A stretch of DNA of 64,000 bases from Caenorhabditis elegans (taxonomy: Eukaryota; Nematoda; Chromadorea; Rhabditida; Rhabditidae), in contig NC_003280.10 of the NCBI RefSeq assembly GCF_000002985.6, forward strand, positions 2,170,001-2,234,000, in the 5' to 3' direction. Every line of letters begins with the position of its first letter. Position 1 is the stretch's first letter. Below the pieces are notes generated by a model that was not told the origin of the DNA, did no database searches, and saw nothing but the letters and a program-made list of their open reading frames with translations. The position numbers and the translations under genes are program-made. Positions 43,391 through 54,484 of the stretch are shown here, in pieces.

Positions 43391-43666
43391 TTAAATTAGT
43401 AACGTAGCAAGTGTAAGTGTCACAATATAACTGAAAATTCTCAAAATCCCTGCAGACGGCGTGTTGTTTTTCATCCACGCATTACCATCAACCGAGCAAC
43501 ATTCCGTTTTCACATTTGCAATCTCATTCTTGTCAATAATCGTCTGAACCCCACAAACTGCATAACCCTCCTCGCAAGTGTTAGATTTTGTGAGGTTACT
43601 GTCGGAGGATTGGCACTCGATTTGCAGGATGTGAAGCAGTATGACAATGAGTTGAAAAATAGCCAT
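43391..43666 (-). CDS. Tiny secreted Cys-containing protein, possible GPI anchor
   Basis: A single exon of 91 codons. Residues 1-19 (MAIFQLIVILLHILQIECQ) form a signal peptide. The short mature part has Cys in NTCEEGYAVCGV and TECCSVDGN, and the last ~18 residues are hydrophobic (LRIFSYIVTLTLATLLI), resembling a GPI signal. The Cys-Cys then Asn ending before the anchor recalls three-finger Ly6-like nematode proteins, but the cysteine count is too low to be sure. A TTTTTTCCAG acceptor lies four bases before the ATG, as expected for SL trans-splicing. AATAAA overlaps the stop codon. It sits exactly between copies of the ~170-bp repeat. Confidence 0.65.
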   Translation of the reverse strand: MAIFQLIVILLHILQIECQSSDSNLTKSNTCEEGYAVCGVQTIIDKNEIANVKTECCSVDGNAWMKNNTPSAGILRIFSYIVTLTLATLLI

Positions 43667-43714
43667 TTTTCTGGAAAAAATGGGGATTTTACTGTAGAAA
43701 ACTCGAGAAATCCT

Positions 43715-44090
43715 AGGACAACCAAGAGATCGATGCACCATGTCATCGTTAACTTTGACGTCATATATCTCGCTTGTCAGAAGAGATATCAAAAAAATTT
43801 CAACTACGAAGTTGTAGGAAAACATATGAGGAATATTTTGCTAGTTAACAAATTTTTGAAAAAATCAATAGTTCTCGAGATATATGCTATTTAAATTTAA
43901 GCTATGAGGTTTTCTGGTGGTCGATGCACAAGTTTGACAGCGCTTACCTCAGTTCATGGTAAAGATATCAAAAAACTTTCAACTACAAATTTGTAGTAAA
44001 ATTGTTAATAAGTATTTTTGTAGTTGACAATTTTTTAATAAAATTAAAAATGAACGAGATATGAGTTACCAAAGTTCAAAAATCGAAATT
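43715..44090. repeat. Two further diverged copies of the ~170-bp repeat
   Basis: Copies start near 43728 and 43918 and share gatcgatgcac, tttgacag(c/t), the aaagatatcaaaaaa block, and ttcaacta followed by ttgtag. They continue the array on the other side of the small secreted-protein gene, including its promoter. Confidence 0.78.
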
Positions 44091-45522
44091 TACCTGCTAT
44101 TGAGAATGGTGTTGACGAGTTTTTGTAGAAATAAAATTTATTTTAATTTTTCTATTTAATTCTGTAGTTTTCGTAGATCTAGGCTAATTCACGAGAACTA
44201 CAATTGTATTTTTATTTTTCGAATTAATTGTTTGACTCACACTGGAGTGCGATTACAATTGTTTTTGACGTGCAAACGCGCTCTATTGCTAATCGTCGGT
44301 CGCGAAGAGTTAGAAAAAACGAATTTTTTGAGATTCATAATGTTAATTTTTGAAATTCTCTCAAAATTTCAATCAAACCAACAAAAAACTAGATGCAAAA
44401 TGCTTTCTTTTAAAGAGTTTTGAATTCGAGCCGCGACGCGACCGCAACGCAGGCCAAAATTGGTGAAAATTCAGTTTTAATCCGAAACTAGTCAATATGG
44501 GTGTCAAATTTCAGCAAATTTTGTGGAGACTTTGAATTTTTCAGTTAAATTTTTAATTCTCATATGGTGGAGCCAAAAGTACGCAAACACCGACTACAGT
44601 ACCCCCAGAAACACCAAATTTTACGCGATTTTTGAATTTTGAGCTGAAAATTAAGAAATAGATCAAGAAAATGGCGCGGAATTTGAATTTGATTAAAGAA
44701 AAATCAGAGAAGTTATATTGCGATCTTGAAAATGAACAATTTCTCAAATATTCATTTAAAACAGCAAAAATTCACAAAAATTTATTCAAAATTCGAACTC
44801 CTCGCAAAATTTCAGTCGGAAAATCAAAAACTAGAGCTTTCTAGCTCAATTTTGAAATTTCGCGGGTCACGGTAGCGCCGAAAGTACGCAAACACCGACT
44901 ACAGTACCCCAAAACACCAGATTTGACGCAATTTTTGAATTTTGAGCTGAAAACTGAGGATTCGACTAAGAAAATGGCGCGGCATTCGAATTTGATATTG
45001 AAAGTTTGCAGAAATTATTCTGCGATTTGGAAAAATGAATAATTTTTCAAACATTTATTCAAAATAGCAAAAAATTTCAGAATTTTATTTAAAATTCGAA
45101 CTCCTCACAAAATTCCAGTCGAAAACCCAAAAACTAGAAGTTTCTAGCTCAATTTTGAAATTTCGCGGGTTACGGTAGCGCCAAAAGTACGCAAACACCG
45201 ACTACAGTACCCCAAAACACCAGATTTGACGCAATTTTTGAATTTTGGGCTGAAAACTGAGGATTAGACTAAGAAAATGGCGCTGAATTCGAATTTGATA
45301 ATGAAAATTTGCAGAAATTCTGTGCAAGACAATTTTTCAGGCCGAGTTGTTAAATTGCCGGCAGAGCTTTTCGCCTCCAAAATTCATTTTCCCCGGGTGC
45401 CAGCAGATCAACTTTCTAACTCAAAACTTAACTGAAAATTACCTGAAAATGTATCATTTTTCAAAAATTACGGGGTAGATCAATATAATTTATTAATGAT
45501 TCAAAAACATAAAACAAGATAT
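44091..45522. other. Intergenic, filled with foldback repeats
   Basis: Three consecutive gtacgcaaacaccgactaca family copies (near 44580, 44885 and 45185) lie in the same orientation, and one gcgtcgcgg-type copy lies at 44430. No gene seen. Confidence 0.7.
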
Positions 45523-48500
45523 TTAGCTCCGCCTCGCTTCCGCCTTCCGCCTATTCAACGCCTTCCGCTCCTCAGGCGTCAGCTTCTGATACCGAAGCCG
45601 TGCCGCCTCGGCCTTCCGTGCATTCTGTATAGCAATCTGTTGAGCTTTAGCCAATCTCACCGCAGCATCATTCGCCGTGAGAAGCTTCTCATCTTCTTCC
45701 CGCCGCTTCCGAAGTGTCTCCGCTCGTTTCTGATTGTGAGCCAATCTTTCCTCATCCGACATTTGATGGTACCTAACCCTCGCCGCCTCCGCCTTCTTCG
45801 CGTTCGCATCCTTCATCTGCTCCCGCACATCTTCCAGGTTAATCTCCCGGGACTTCGGATCAAATCCATACTTTTTATAGCGACGACGCTGATTGTGAAG
45901 GCGCTTCTCCTCTTCCGACATCTTATGATACCGATCCCTCGCCGCAGCCGCCCGTCTCTCCTTAACTGTCACGATTCTTCTATCATCCTGGCCATGCTGG
46001 GCATCCGAGGGGAAGATGGTGTTGAGAAGATCTTCAGGACTCGCAGAAGCGGCGTCGACTTCCTCTTCCTCTGGAGCATACTCGTCGTCGTAGTCGAACT
46101 CTTCCTCTTGTGGGGTGTCTTCGAACATTGGTGTCTGAAATTAATGGCAATTTTTAAGATTTTGGGAAAAATTTCCGCATTTTTTGTAGATCAAACTGTA
46201 TTGAGACACGTGGGGTGTCAGATTGTCTCTCTTCGATTTGATCTCCGAAAAATGCGGGAGGCAAAAAATTCCCGCATTTTTGTAGATCAAATCGGAAGAG
46301 TTTACCGAGCTAGGCCATTTTGGCTCGGCCATATCTGGTGTAGATTTACGGCGCGTTGCGTGTCGCGTCGCGGCTCGATTTTAGTTGTAAAACTAAGTGC
46401 ATTTGTCCGTGTCGAGAAGACCACTGTCCGGCGGGCGATTGTCAATGGAGCGTGCATTCTGAATAGCTTCAGCGTTTCGCAAAAACTCACCGAAGCATGC
46501 TCATCAACCCCAAGAAGCTTGTCGTATTCCTCCCGCTGCTGCTTTCGTGACTCATATTTCCGTCGATTGTGAGCAGTCTTCTCCTCATCCGACATTTGAT
46601 GGTACCTGATCTTCGCCGCCTCCGCCTTCTTCGCATTTGCCTCCTTCATCTTCTCAGATCCATAATTCCTGCTGCTTCGACAACGCTCATTACGCGCATT
46701 TCGCTCCTCTTCCGACATTCTCTGATACCTGGCTCTATCCGCAGCCGCCCGTTTCTCCTTCGCTGTCATACTACTTCTATCATCCTGGCCAGTCAGGTTG
46801 ATCGGCAGCTCTGACGGGAAGACGGTGTTGTCGAAAAGATCTTCAGAACTTGCGCCGGCTTCTCCTCGCTCGGGAGCAAAGGTGTAGCTGAACTCTTGGG
46901 TTGAAATATCGGGTTTGGATTCGAACATGAACATCTGAAATTATTTTGTCTTGAAAATCTAGAAAATCTAGAAGATCTAGAAGATCAGAAGAAGATCCTT
47001 TCGACTAGGGCTCCCAGCAGAGCGAGGCGCGAAATGCGCACCGCTGTGTGTGTGTGTGTGTGTGTGTGAAATGAAGTGCGAGAGGTAGTTATTTGAAGCG
47101 GCCGACACGTTCGGGGTTCCGCAGCTTGGTGTGTGTTCGGAAGCGGCCGACACGTTCGGAGGTCCGCGCCTCACTATGAATGCGGCGTGGGTGACGCCGT
47201 GAGGCCCTACTTTCGACACCTTGGCCTTCCGCGCTGTACAGCTTCAGCTTTTGCCAGTCTTACCGAAGAATCATTAGCCATAAAAAACCCTTCATCCCGC
47301 CGCTTTTGTGTCTCATATTTCCGTCGATTGTAGGCAACCTTCTCCTCATCTGACATTTGATGGTATCTGATCCTCGCCGCCTCCGCCCTCTTCGCTTTCG
47401 CCTCCTTCACCTTCTCCCGTGCAGCTTCAAGATTCTCACTTAGAGCCTTTCGCTCCTCTTCCAACATCCTTTGACACCTAGCTTTATCCGCAGCCGCTGT
47501 CATATTACTTCCATCACCATTCTGGTAGAGCTGTCCATCTTTAAAACTTATAGAAGCGTCGGCTTCTCCTTTCTCGGGAGCATAGCTAAACACTTGCGTA
47601 GCAACATCGGGATTGGATTCGAACATGGACATCTGAAATTATTTTTTTTATTTAAGATCTAGAAAATCTAAAAGATCTAGAAAATCTAGAAGACTTAGAA
47701 GATCTAGAAGATCTAGAAGATCACAAGAAAATCAATGTCGCCTAGCTTGCACCTTCGGCGCATTCTGTATAGCTGTAGCTTTTGCCAGTCTTACCGAAGC
47801 ATCATTATCCATGAGAAGCTTCTCCTCTGTCTCCCGCCGCTTTCGAAATTTGTCATACTTCCGTCGATTGTAGGCAATCTTCTCCTCATCCGACATTTGA
47901 TGGTACCTGATTCTCGCCGCCTCCGCCTTCTTCGCATTCTTCTCCCGTACAGCTTCCAGATTAACATCTACGGAATGCTTCTCTCTCCGACGCTGATTTA
48001 GAGCACTCCGATCCTCTTCCGACATTCTCAGATACCTGGCTCTATCCGCAGCCGCGCGCTTCTCCTTTGCTGTCATATTACTTCCATCACCATTTTGGTC
48101 AGAACTTATAGAAGCATCGGCTTCTCTTTGCTCGGGAGCATAGCTGAACTCTTGCGTCGCAACATCTGGTTTGGACTCTAACATTGGCATCTGAAATTAT
48201 TTTGTCTTGTTGCTCAAAACTAGGGATCCCATGTCAGCGCCGCAAATCATTATAGCGATTCGCGGAACCCAAAAAGTGTCGGACGGAAGCCAAATTTGGT
48301 GCAAACTTGGCTCCCGTCCGACTCATTTTGGGTTCCGCGCACGGGGTTCTGGCTCGACCCGCGCGCTCTATTGGACACCGAAAGAGCGGGAAACATTTTT
48401 TTGAATTCGCAAGAGGAATTTTCACGCAGCGCGTTGAAAAAGAGTATGCATTTGCGCGTGACGGTGTTTGCAGAAAATCTCTCGGGCGGCGTACGCTGCG

Positions 48501-49910
48501 CCGACATTGGTGCCCTACTCAAAACTTCTAAAGGATTAAAGGATTAAAGGACGATCCGTTCTTCAAGTGCTATGCACTGCGGATCTGGGATTCAGGTACA
48601 CTGCCTGGTGGTGATCCCTCTGGGCTTTTTAATTTAAGCCACGTCCTAGCCGGGGACTGTGGCCGATAATCCAGTCGTGGATTGCTCCACTTCCCAATAG
48701 AGGCTGGGTGAACCTAGGGGGTGAGGCCGGACTTGAACTCGTGACCTCCAGACTGCTAGCGGCCACCACTTCCGACTGAGCTATCTGCCCCCTTCTAGAG
48801 GATCAATTTCGCCTAGCTTGCACCTTCTCACACCTCAACCTTCCGCGCATTCTGTATAGCTTCAGCTTTCGCCAGTCTTACCAAAGATTCAATATCAATG
48901 AGAGGCCGCTCCTCTGTCTTCCGCTGCTTTCGTGACTCATATTTCCGTCGATTGTAGGCAAACTTCTCCTCTTCCGACATTTGATGATACCTGGCTCTCG
49001 CCGCCTCCGCCTTCTTCGCATTTGCCTCCTTCATCTGCTCGGAATCACATTTACTGTGGCGACGACGCTTTCTTTGCTCATTGAGAGCAGTTCGCTGCTC
49101 TTCCGACATTCTCTGCCACTTAGCTCTATCCGCAGCCGCTCGTCTCTCCTTTGCTGTCATAGTACTTTTATCATCCTGACCAGTCAGGTTGATCGGCAGC
49201 TCTGACGGGAAGACGTTACTGAACAGGTTTTCAGGATTCGCATCGGCTTCTCCTTCGCCGGGAGCATACACGTAGTCGAATTCTACCAAGTGGTCTTGTG
49301 TAACAACTTCGTAATTGGTGTCAAAGAGGATGGATGGCTTCTGAAATTGTGTTTGGTGTCAAAGGGTCCCATCTCGGTTTGATCTACGTTGATCTACAAA
49401 AAATGCGGGAACTGATTTCGCATGATTGAGAACGTGGTGCTGACGTCACATTTTTTGAGCAAAAGTTCCCGCATTTTTTGTAGATCAAACCGTAATGGGA
49501 CAGCGTGACACCAAGTGTGTTCGTACTAGCTTTTTCAGAACTTTTTCCTCAAAAAAACCCTATTTTTTCGGTTTTCCAAAGATTTTCGCAATTTCTTCAA
49601 AATTTTATCAGTGAATCTTGGGGTTTAATGAATTTTTAGTGAAATTTTAGGCCGAAATTCGATAAAAATCAGCAAAAAAACCTCTGTGGAATCATTTTTT
49701 TTAACGGTTTTTTTTCCTATAACAAGCTCAGAATATTTCCTATTTTGACGTTTTCTTTTAAATTTTCTCCTAAAAATTATGATTTTGAGCATTTTTCACA
49801 GGAAAATCTCGATATTAATTCATTTCTCACAAAAAACTCACTTGTTCCGCTTGTGGAACCATCATACCCTCTTCCGCCATCATTTTGTCATTAAACACGA
49901 GAGAAGTCAT
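45523..49910 (-). CDS. Protein of five tandemly duplicated helical-repeat exons
   Basis: My model is exon 1 (49910-49842, 23 codons) plus five homologous exons: E 49340-48882, D 48190-47795, C 47632-47264, B 46934-46491 and A 46134-45523. Every length is divisible by three and all junctions are phase 0, giving 782 residues. Exons begin with TTCAG then a variant of atgcc/atg; E, D and C end at GTAAGA and B at GTGAGT. Each encodes an acidic lead-in (FSYAPE) and two basic helical units of the type AAADRARYQRMSEEER and KKAEAARIRYHQMSDEE; A carries a third and the stop. The RY-x-MS-x-EE units resemble the 23-residue STPR repeats of DNA-binding proteins, which I infer only from pattern. The alternative of several separate genes is less likely because E-D share no own start and A begins with ACACCA. 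Function unknown, possibly nucleic-acid binding. Confidence 0.75.
46150..46480. repeat. Foldback plus dispersed repeat inside an intron
   Basis: Contains two inverted copies of a cccgcatttttgtagatcaa block (near 46175 and 46273) and then the same dispersed repeat as at 5700-5850 (tttacggcgcgttgcgtgtc; gcgattgtcaatggagcg). It lies in the intron between exons B and A. Reading through the exon B donor produces a false C-terminus from this repeat. Confidence 0.75.
48262..48338. repeat. 77-nt near-perfect hairpin
   Basis: Arms of about 35 bases start gcggaaccc and end gggttccgc, with only a few mismatches and a loop of about five bases. It lies in the intron between exons E and D of the repeat-exon gene. 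Its size is compatible with a small foldback element or a miRNA-like precursor. Confidence 0.75.
48541..48795 (-). mobile_element. tRNA-headed SINE-like element
   Basis: Read on the minus strand: a tRNA-like head with seven-base gggggca start, A-box tagctcagtcgg and B-box cgagttcaagtcc, closed by a pairing ccccc. An unrelated body of about 160 bases follows, and then the simple tail tttaatcc repeated three times near 48535-48550. Head, body and short tandem tail define a SINE by architecture. It sits in an intron of the repeat-exon gene. I recall similar nematode repeats but cannot name this one. Confidence 0.68.
49367..49512. repeat. PAL-like foldback element
   Basis: Inverted arms, gtttgatctac through aaaaaatgcgggaac on the left and gttcccgcattttttgtaga through tcaaacc on the right, around a centre containing tgacgtca. 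Outer arms continue into gtgtcaaag-gtccca and tgggacagcgtgacacc. It lies in intron 1 of the repeat-exon gene. Related arms occur at 46175-46300. Confidence 0.8.
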
Positions 49911-50463
49911 AATTTCGAGCTCTAAAATATAAAAAAATTGATTTAAAACACCAAATTCTGCTCTAGAATACTAAAAAATTCGAGGAAACAAGAGGAAAAT
50001 CAATAGAAAATGCGAGAGCGGAGAGAGCGAGAGGCGGCGAGAGTAAGTGTGCAGGGTGTCTCATTGTCCGGGCCCCCTTCGCGTGCCGGGGTGGCAGGGG
50101 GATTTGAGTGTGGTGCGGTGGAGCGCGATTGAGCTGGACGGCGAATATGGCTTCTGTTATTTGAATTATGGCTTCTGTTGTCTATTTTGCAGGGAATATG
50201 ACGAAAAATCCATATTTTCACTAATTTTACAGGGCGAATTGCTGGAAAAATGCATTTTCGGTCATTTTTAATGCAAAAACCACTAAAATTCATCGATTTT
50301 AATGAAAAATCGGTTATATCTCAAAAAACTCGGGAAAAAAGCCCAATTATCTGGAAAAATATCAATGGAGCGCGATTGCACTCGGTTAAAAAGAGAAAAA
50401 TCTTCATTCATGTCAAAAATTCAGTTCATAATTCCAATTTCAAGTATTTTTTTAGGTCACAAT
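49911..50463. other. Promoter-side intergenic region
   Basis: Contains a GA-rich run (gcgagagcggagagagcgag near 50010) and a GC-rich block to about 50140. The composition is unlike the flanks and is likely promoter sequence of the minus-strand repeat-exon gene. A TTTATATTTTAG acceptor lies nine bases before that gene's ATG. The cbs-2 3' end lies at the right. Confidence 0.5.
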
Positions 50464-53400
50464 TTACAAGAAGCCGCGGGCTTTCATCCAGTCGTCGTCG
50501 AGGAATTTGGTGCTGAAAAATTATGTTTAAGCTTGGCTTTCGGGGCTACAGAGTAGTATTTTGACCTCTAAAAACGACAAAAACTATAGGTTTCCCGCAA
50601 TTTTCAGAGATCAAACAGCAAATAGACCTCAAAGCAAGCTGGGCCTAATTTTGTAGGCCCCAGGCCCAGACAACTCACAGATAATTCCGAATCCCGTCTG
50701 GAAGCAGCACAACGACATTCGCATCCTCCGGCAGATCCAGCTTCCGGCACTGCTCCAACGCGTAATGCACCGCGCATCCCGACGATCCTCCACACAAGAT
50801 CCCCTCGGTTCTGATGATCTCTCGAGCCATCAGGAATGACTCCTTATCATCAGATTTTAGCCAGGAATCTACTGATTTTTCGTCCAGGGTCCCCGGGATG
50901 AAGTCGTAGCCGATCCCTTCAACCTCGTAGAAATCTGGAGCGGGTCCAGTCGTCGGGCCGGTCAGGATTGATCCATTCGGGTCAACGCCGACGACGATCG
51001 CGTTGGGACGGCGCTCGTGGATCTTCCGAGAGATTCCGGTGATGGTACCACCGGTTCCTGCGCCAAGGACCTGTAAGAGTAACAGTTGAAGCTTGATCCG
51101 AAGTTCCTACTCACCACTAGATCAATCTTCCGATCCCCCATATCCCACAAAATCTCCTCCGCAGTCTCCTCATAGTGTGCCAGTGGATTCCCCGGATTAC
51201 AGTACTGATCGAGAATCACCGCACCCGGAATCTCATGCTTCAAGCGAAGAGCCACTCCGATGTGAGAGCTCGGGCTGTTGAAGGCCGCCTCGTTGGGAGT
51301 CCGGACAATCGTGGATCCTAGCACCGACAGCGTCGTCGACTTCTCCTTGGACATCTTCTCAGGCATCGTGATCAGGCATTTGTAGCCACGGACCGCCGCG
51401 ACCAGGGATAGGCCGATCCCGGTGTTGCCAGAGGTGGGCTCGATGAGGGTGGTGGCTCCGGGGGTGAGTGCTCCGGGTTTGCCGGTTTTCTCAGCAATTT
51501 CGACCATTTTCTTAGCGATTCGATCTTTGGTGGAGCCGCCCGCGTTGAGGAACTCGCATTTGACATCTGAAATTGTCCAAGATGAGGATTTTTGGCAGAC
51601 CAGGCCAGGCCAGACTAGACTAGACTAGACTAGACTAGACTAGACTAGACTAGACTAGACTAGACTAGACTAGACTAGGCTAGGCTAGACTAGACTAGAC
51701 TAGACTAGCCTAGACTAGACTAGACTAGACTAGACCGGACAGAGGAATTCCCAACTCACAAACATTGCACCTGACTCCATGAGCCTTCGGAACGTGCTGA
51801 AGCTTCACCAGTGGCGTCTTGCCGATCGCATCGAGGACTGAGTCGAGAACCAGTGGTCTTTCCGGCCTGAAAATCAAATTTTCTGCTAAATCTCAGATCC
51901 TATAACCTACCTGAACTTGCTGGAACTCTTCCACTCCCCGACCATCTTCGTCGGATCGTAGTCCAGCACCTTCGGGTCGAAGATCTCACGAGGCTTGATA
52001 GGCTTCTTGCCGTTCACCTTCATCCAATCAGCATCTAGATAGTCCCTGATTCCATCCATCAGAACCACCACGACCACTGACCCGGCTGGAAGATCCTTGG
52101 CGAGTTTGATGGCTTCCAGCACTGCCGCTCCGGAAGATGGTCCAGCCATGATCCCTTCCGTCTCGATGAGGTGTCTGGTGAAGGTGTAGGATTCAGGAGC
52201 ATCTCGGATTTCCACCTTGTACTTCTGCAGAAGAACTTCTGTTTCTGGAGCTGGAGCTGAAGCTGAAGCTGAAGCTGAAGATCTCACTCCGACCACTGTT
52301 GTCTTCTGATCCTTTAAGAAGTAAGCAGCGATCCCTGCTGCCGCTGAAGCTCCACCAGCATCCAGGGGTACCACAACTGCACTGGTCTTCCCAGCCTTCT
52401 CAATCTCCGGTGCAGTTCCTTCAAGATTCGCCAGAAACGCGGCTTTCTCGCAGATCCCATCAAGATTGTAGACACCTCGACGCTTGGCCAGTAGATCAGC
52501 CTGGAGCCGAGCTTCTCGGAAGTTTGAAACCGGGAGCTCCACGATCTTGGTTCCCAAAGTGCTCAGAATCGTCCTGACCTGGTCGAATGCTCCGGGAGGT
52601 GCGTGGGCGGTTAGTCTGACCCCCTTGACGGCTGCCACGGTGGCATAGGAGACTGCAGATGATCCGCCGGCGGTCACGTAGACCTCGTCGCCTCGTTGGA
52701 TTCCGTTGGACATCTGAAAAAGAAAAAATCAATTAAAAAAATTTGTTTTTGAGATTTTAGATTACTTTCTGGGATTTTTTATTATCAAATTCGAATTCCT
52801 CGCCATTTTCTGAGTCTAAAACTCAATTTTCAGCTCAAAACTCGAAAATCGCGTGAAATTCGGTGTTTGCGTACTTTTGGCGCTACCGTACCCCGAGAAA
52901 TTTCAAAATTGAGCTAGAAACCTCTAGTTTTCGATTTTCCGACTGAAATTTTAAGATAAATTCGAATTTAGCAGCGAAAATTGGTAAAAATTATTTTTAG
53001 TCCATTGTGACCAAAAATTTTAACTGACACCTATAATTTTGTGACTATTCCCGGAAATGTGGAAAATTTTAACTAAAAAATTCGAATTTCCCGCAAAATT
53101 TGCTAAATTTTAAACCCCATATCGACCAGATTCGGTTAAAAACCAGAAATTCGGCAATTTTTCCGCGCGTTGCGGCCGCGTCGCGGTCGAAGCTGGAAAT
53201 TCTTCAAAATGAAGCGATTTTCAGCTAGTTTCTGCAGTCCCAGACTGAAATTTTGCAAGGAATTCGAATTTTGAATTGACATTTCCCAATTGTTCTCCGT
53301 TTTCTCACCTCAAATGCTCGGTGAGCCGCACGATCTTCCAGCGACCCGGAGATGTTGAGATATTCGAGTTTGACATCTGAAAATTGGAAATTTTCAGATT

Positions 53401-53540
53401 TTTCTGAAACATAGAAACTCACAAATATCACTTTTCAGCTGAAACTCGGCCTTCAGCTTCTTCAACGGCACCAGTTGAGTTGCTCGGTGGCTCCCGGCGT
53501 CCAGAATTGTCTTGAATGCTTTAATGGTAGGCAGGCACAT
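50464..53540 (-). CDS. cbs-2: Two-domain cystathionine beta-synthase
   Basis: Seven exons: 53540-53423, 53376-53309, 52713-51911, 51866-51760, 51566-51115, 51070-50679, 50512-50464. They encode 662 residues; an upstream in-frame ATG at 53630 would add 30. Two fold-type II PLP domains are fused. The C-terminal one is canonical: [12 protein letters not shown] (PLP Lys), [23 protein letters not shown] and GGSSGCAV. It should condense serine and homocysteine to cystathionine (transsulfuration, H2S production). In the N-terminal one the Lys motif reads [10 protein letters not shown], with Glu replacing the Schiff-base Lys, so it cannot bind PLP normally and is probably structural. There is no N-terminal heme segment and no C-terminal CBS regulatory domain, as in nematode CBS. 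Symbol recalled; C. elegans cbs-1 has the same architecture. Confidence 0.92.
51610..51734. repeat. TAGAC pentanucleotide microsatellite
   Basis: About 24 copies of tagac with few interruptions (taggc, tagcc). It lies in the 193-bp intron between the fifth and fourth cbs-2 exons and makes up most of that intron. Confidence 0.95.
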
Positions 53541-54484
53541 CCTCCAGTCGGGCAAAAAGTTGAAACTGATTATTGATTGATTTCCAAACTGATCAAATTC
53601 ACGAGATAAGGATGTGGAAAACAATAACACGGGAGGTCATACGGAAATTTTCTTCTTTTTTGAAAGATCATTTACACGTCATCAATTTAAAATTAAATTA
53701 AATTTTCATTGATTTCTTTTATTTAAATTACACGTGATATGGATATTTTCACAATTTTCAGCCGAATTTTTATAATTTTCATGGATTTCAGGCGTATTTT
53801 AAAGATTTGCAGGGGTTTAGAAATATAGGGGTACTGTAGAAGTACTGGTAGTCGGTGTTTGCGTACTTTTGGCGCTACCGTAATCCGGGAAAATTCAAAA
53901 TTGAACTAGAAACCTCTAGTTTTCGGGTTTTGGCCTGAAATTTTGTGGGGAACTCGAATTTGAGCTCGAAAATTGGAAATAATCATATTTTAACAGGGTT
54001 TTGCAAAGAAATCGGTTTTTAGCAGTTTTAAACAGAATTTTCTTAAATTTTTGATGTAAAAATGAAAAATCTGTCTTTTCCATCCATTTCCCGATTTTTT
54101 TTCTTATAGAAAACTGCAATTTTCAAATTTTCGGTTAACCCGTCAAAATTCAAAATTTTTGTTCCGTTTTCTGAAAATTTGCTCATTTTTTGAGAGCTCC
54201 GAATAATTTCTGTGCATTTTTAATGCGAAATTCGAATTCCTCGCTATTTTCTTAGTCAAATCCTAAATTTTCAGCTCAAAATTTTGCGGGGATTTCGAAT
54301 TTGAATCTGAAAATCTGAAAATGTTCCGTTTTCCATGTGAAAATCCGAAAAAATCGATATTTTTTCATAAGTTTATTCACACATTTTCCTATTTTTCGAC
54401 ACAAGAGAGAACAAAAAAAAGCGGGGTGGCGGGCGGAAATTCAAAAAAATCTCAAAAAAATCGAAAATTTATCTCTTCTTTTCT
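53541..54484. other. Intergenic between MIC10 and CBS genes
   Basis: Upstream region of cbs-2 and 3' side of MIC10. It contains a gtgtttgcgta foldback copy (about 53790-53960) and a remnant near 54230-54300. No other gene seen. Confidence 0.6.

Noticed and set aside
45496..46572. 358-codon plus-strand frame
   Set aside because: It is the antisense of exons A and B of the minus-strand gene; Leu/Arg-rich composition is a shadow of the Glu/Arg-rich coding strand.
46302..46934. 210-codon frame as a complete single-exon gene
   Set aside because: Its last ~60 codons are a dispersed repeat also found at 5.7-5.85 kb; a consensus GTGAGT donor at the homologous position ends the exon earlier.
52299..52577. 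Plus-strand frame over the CBS exon
   Set aside because: Antisense shadow of a long, family-matching exon.
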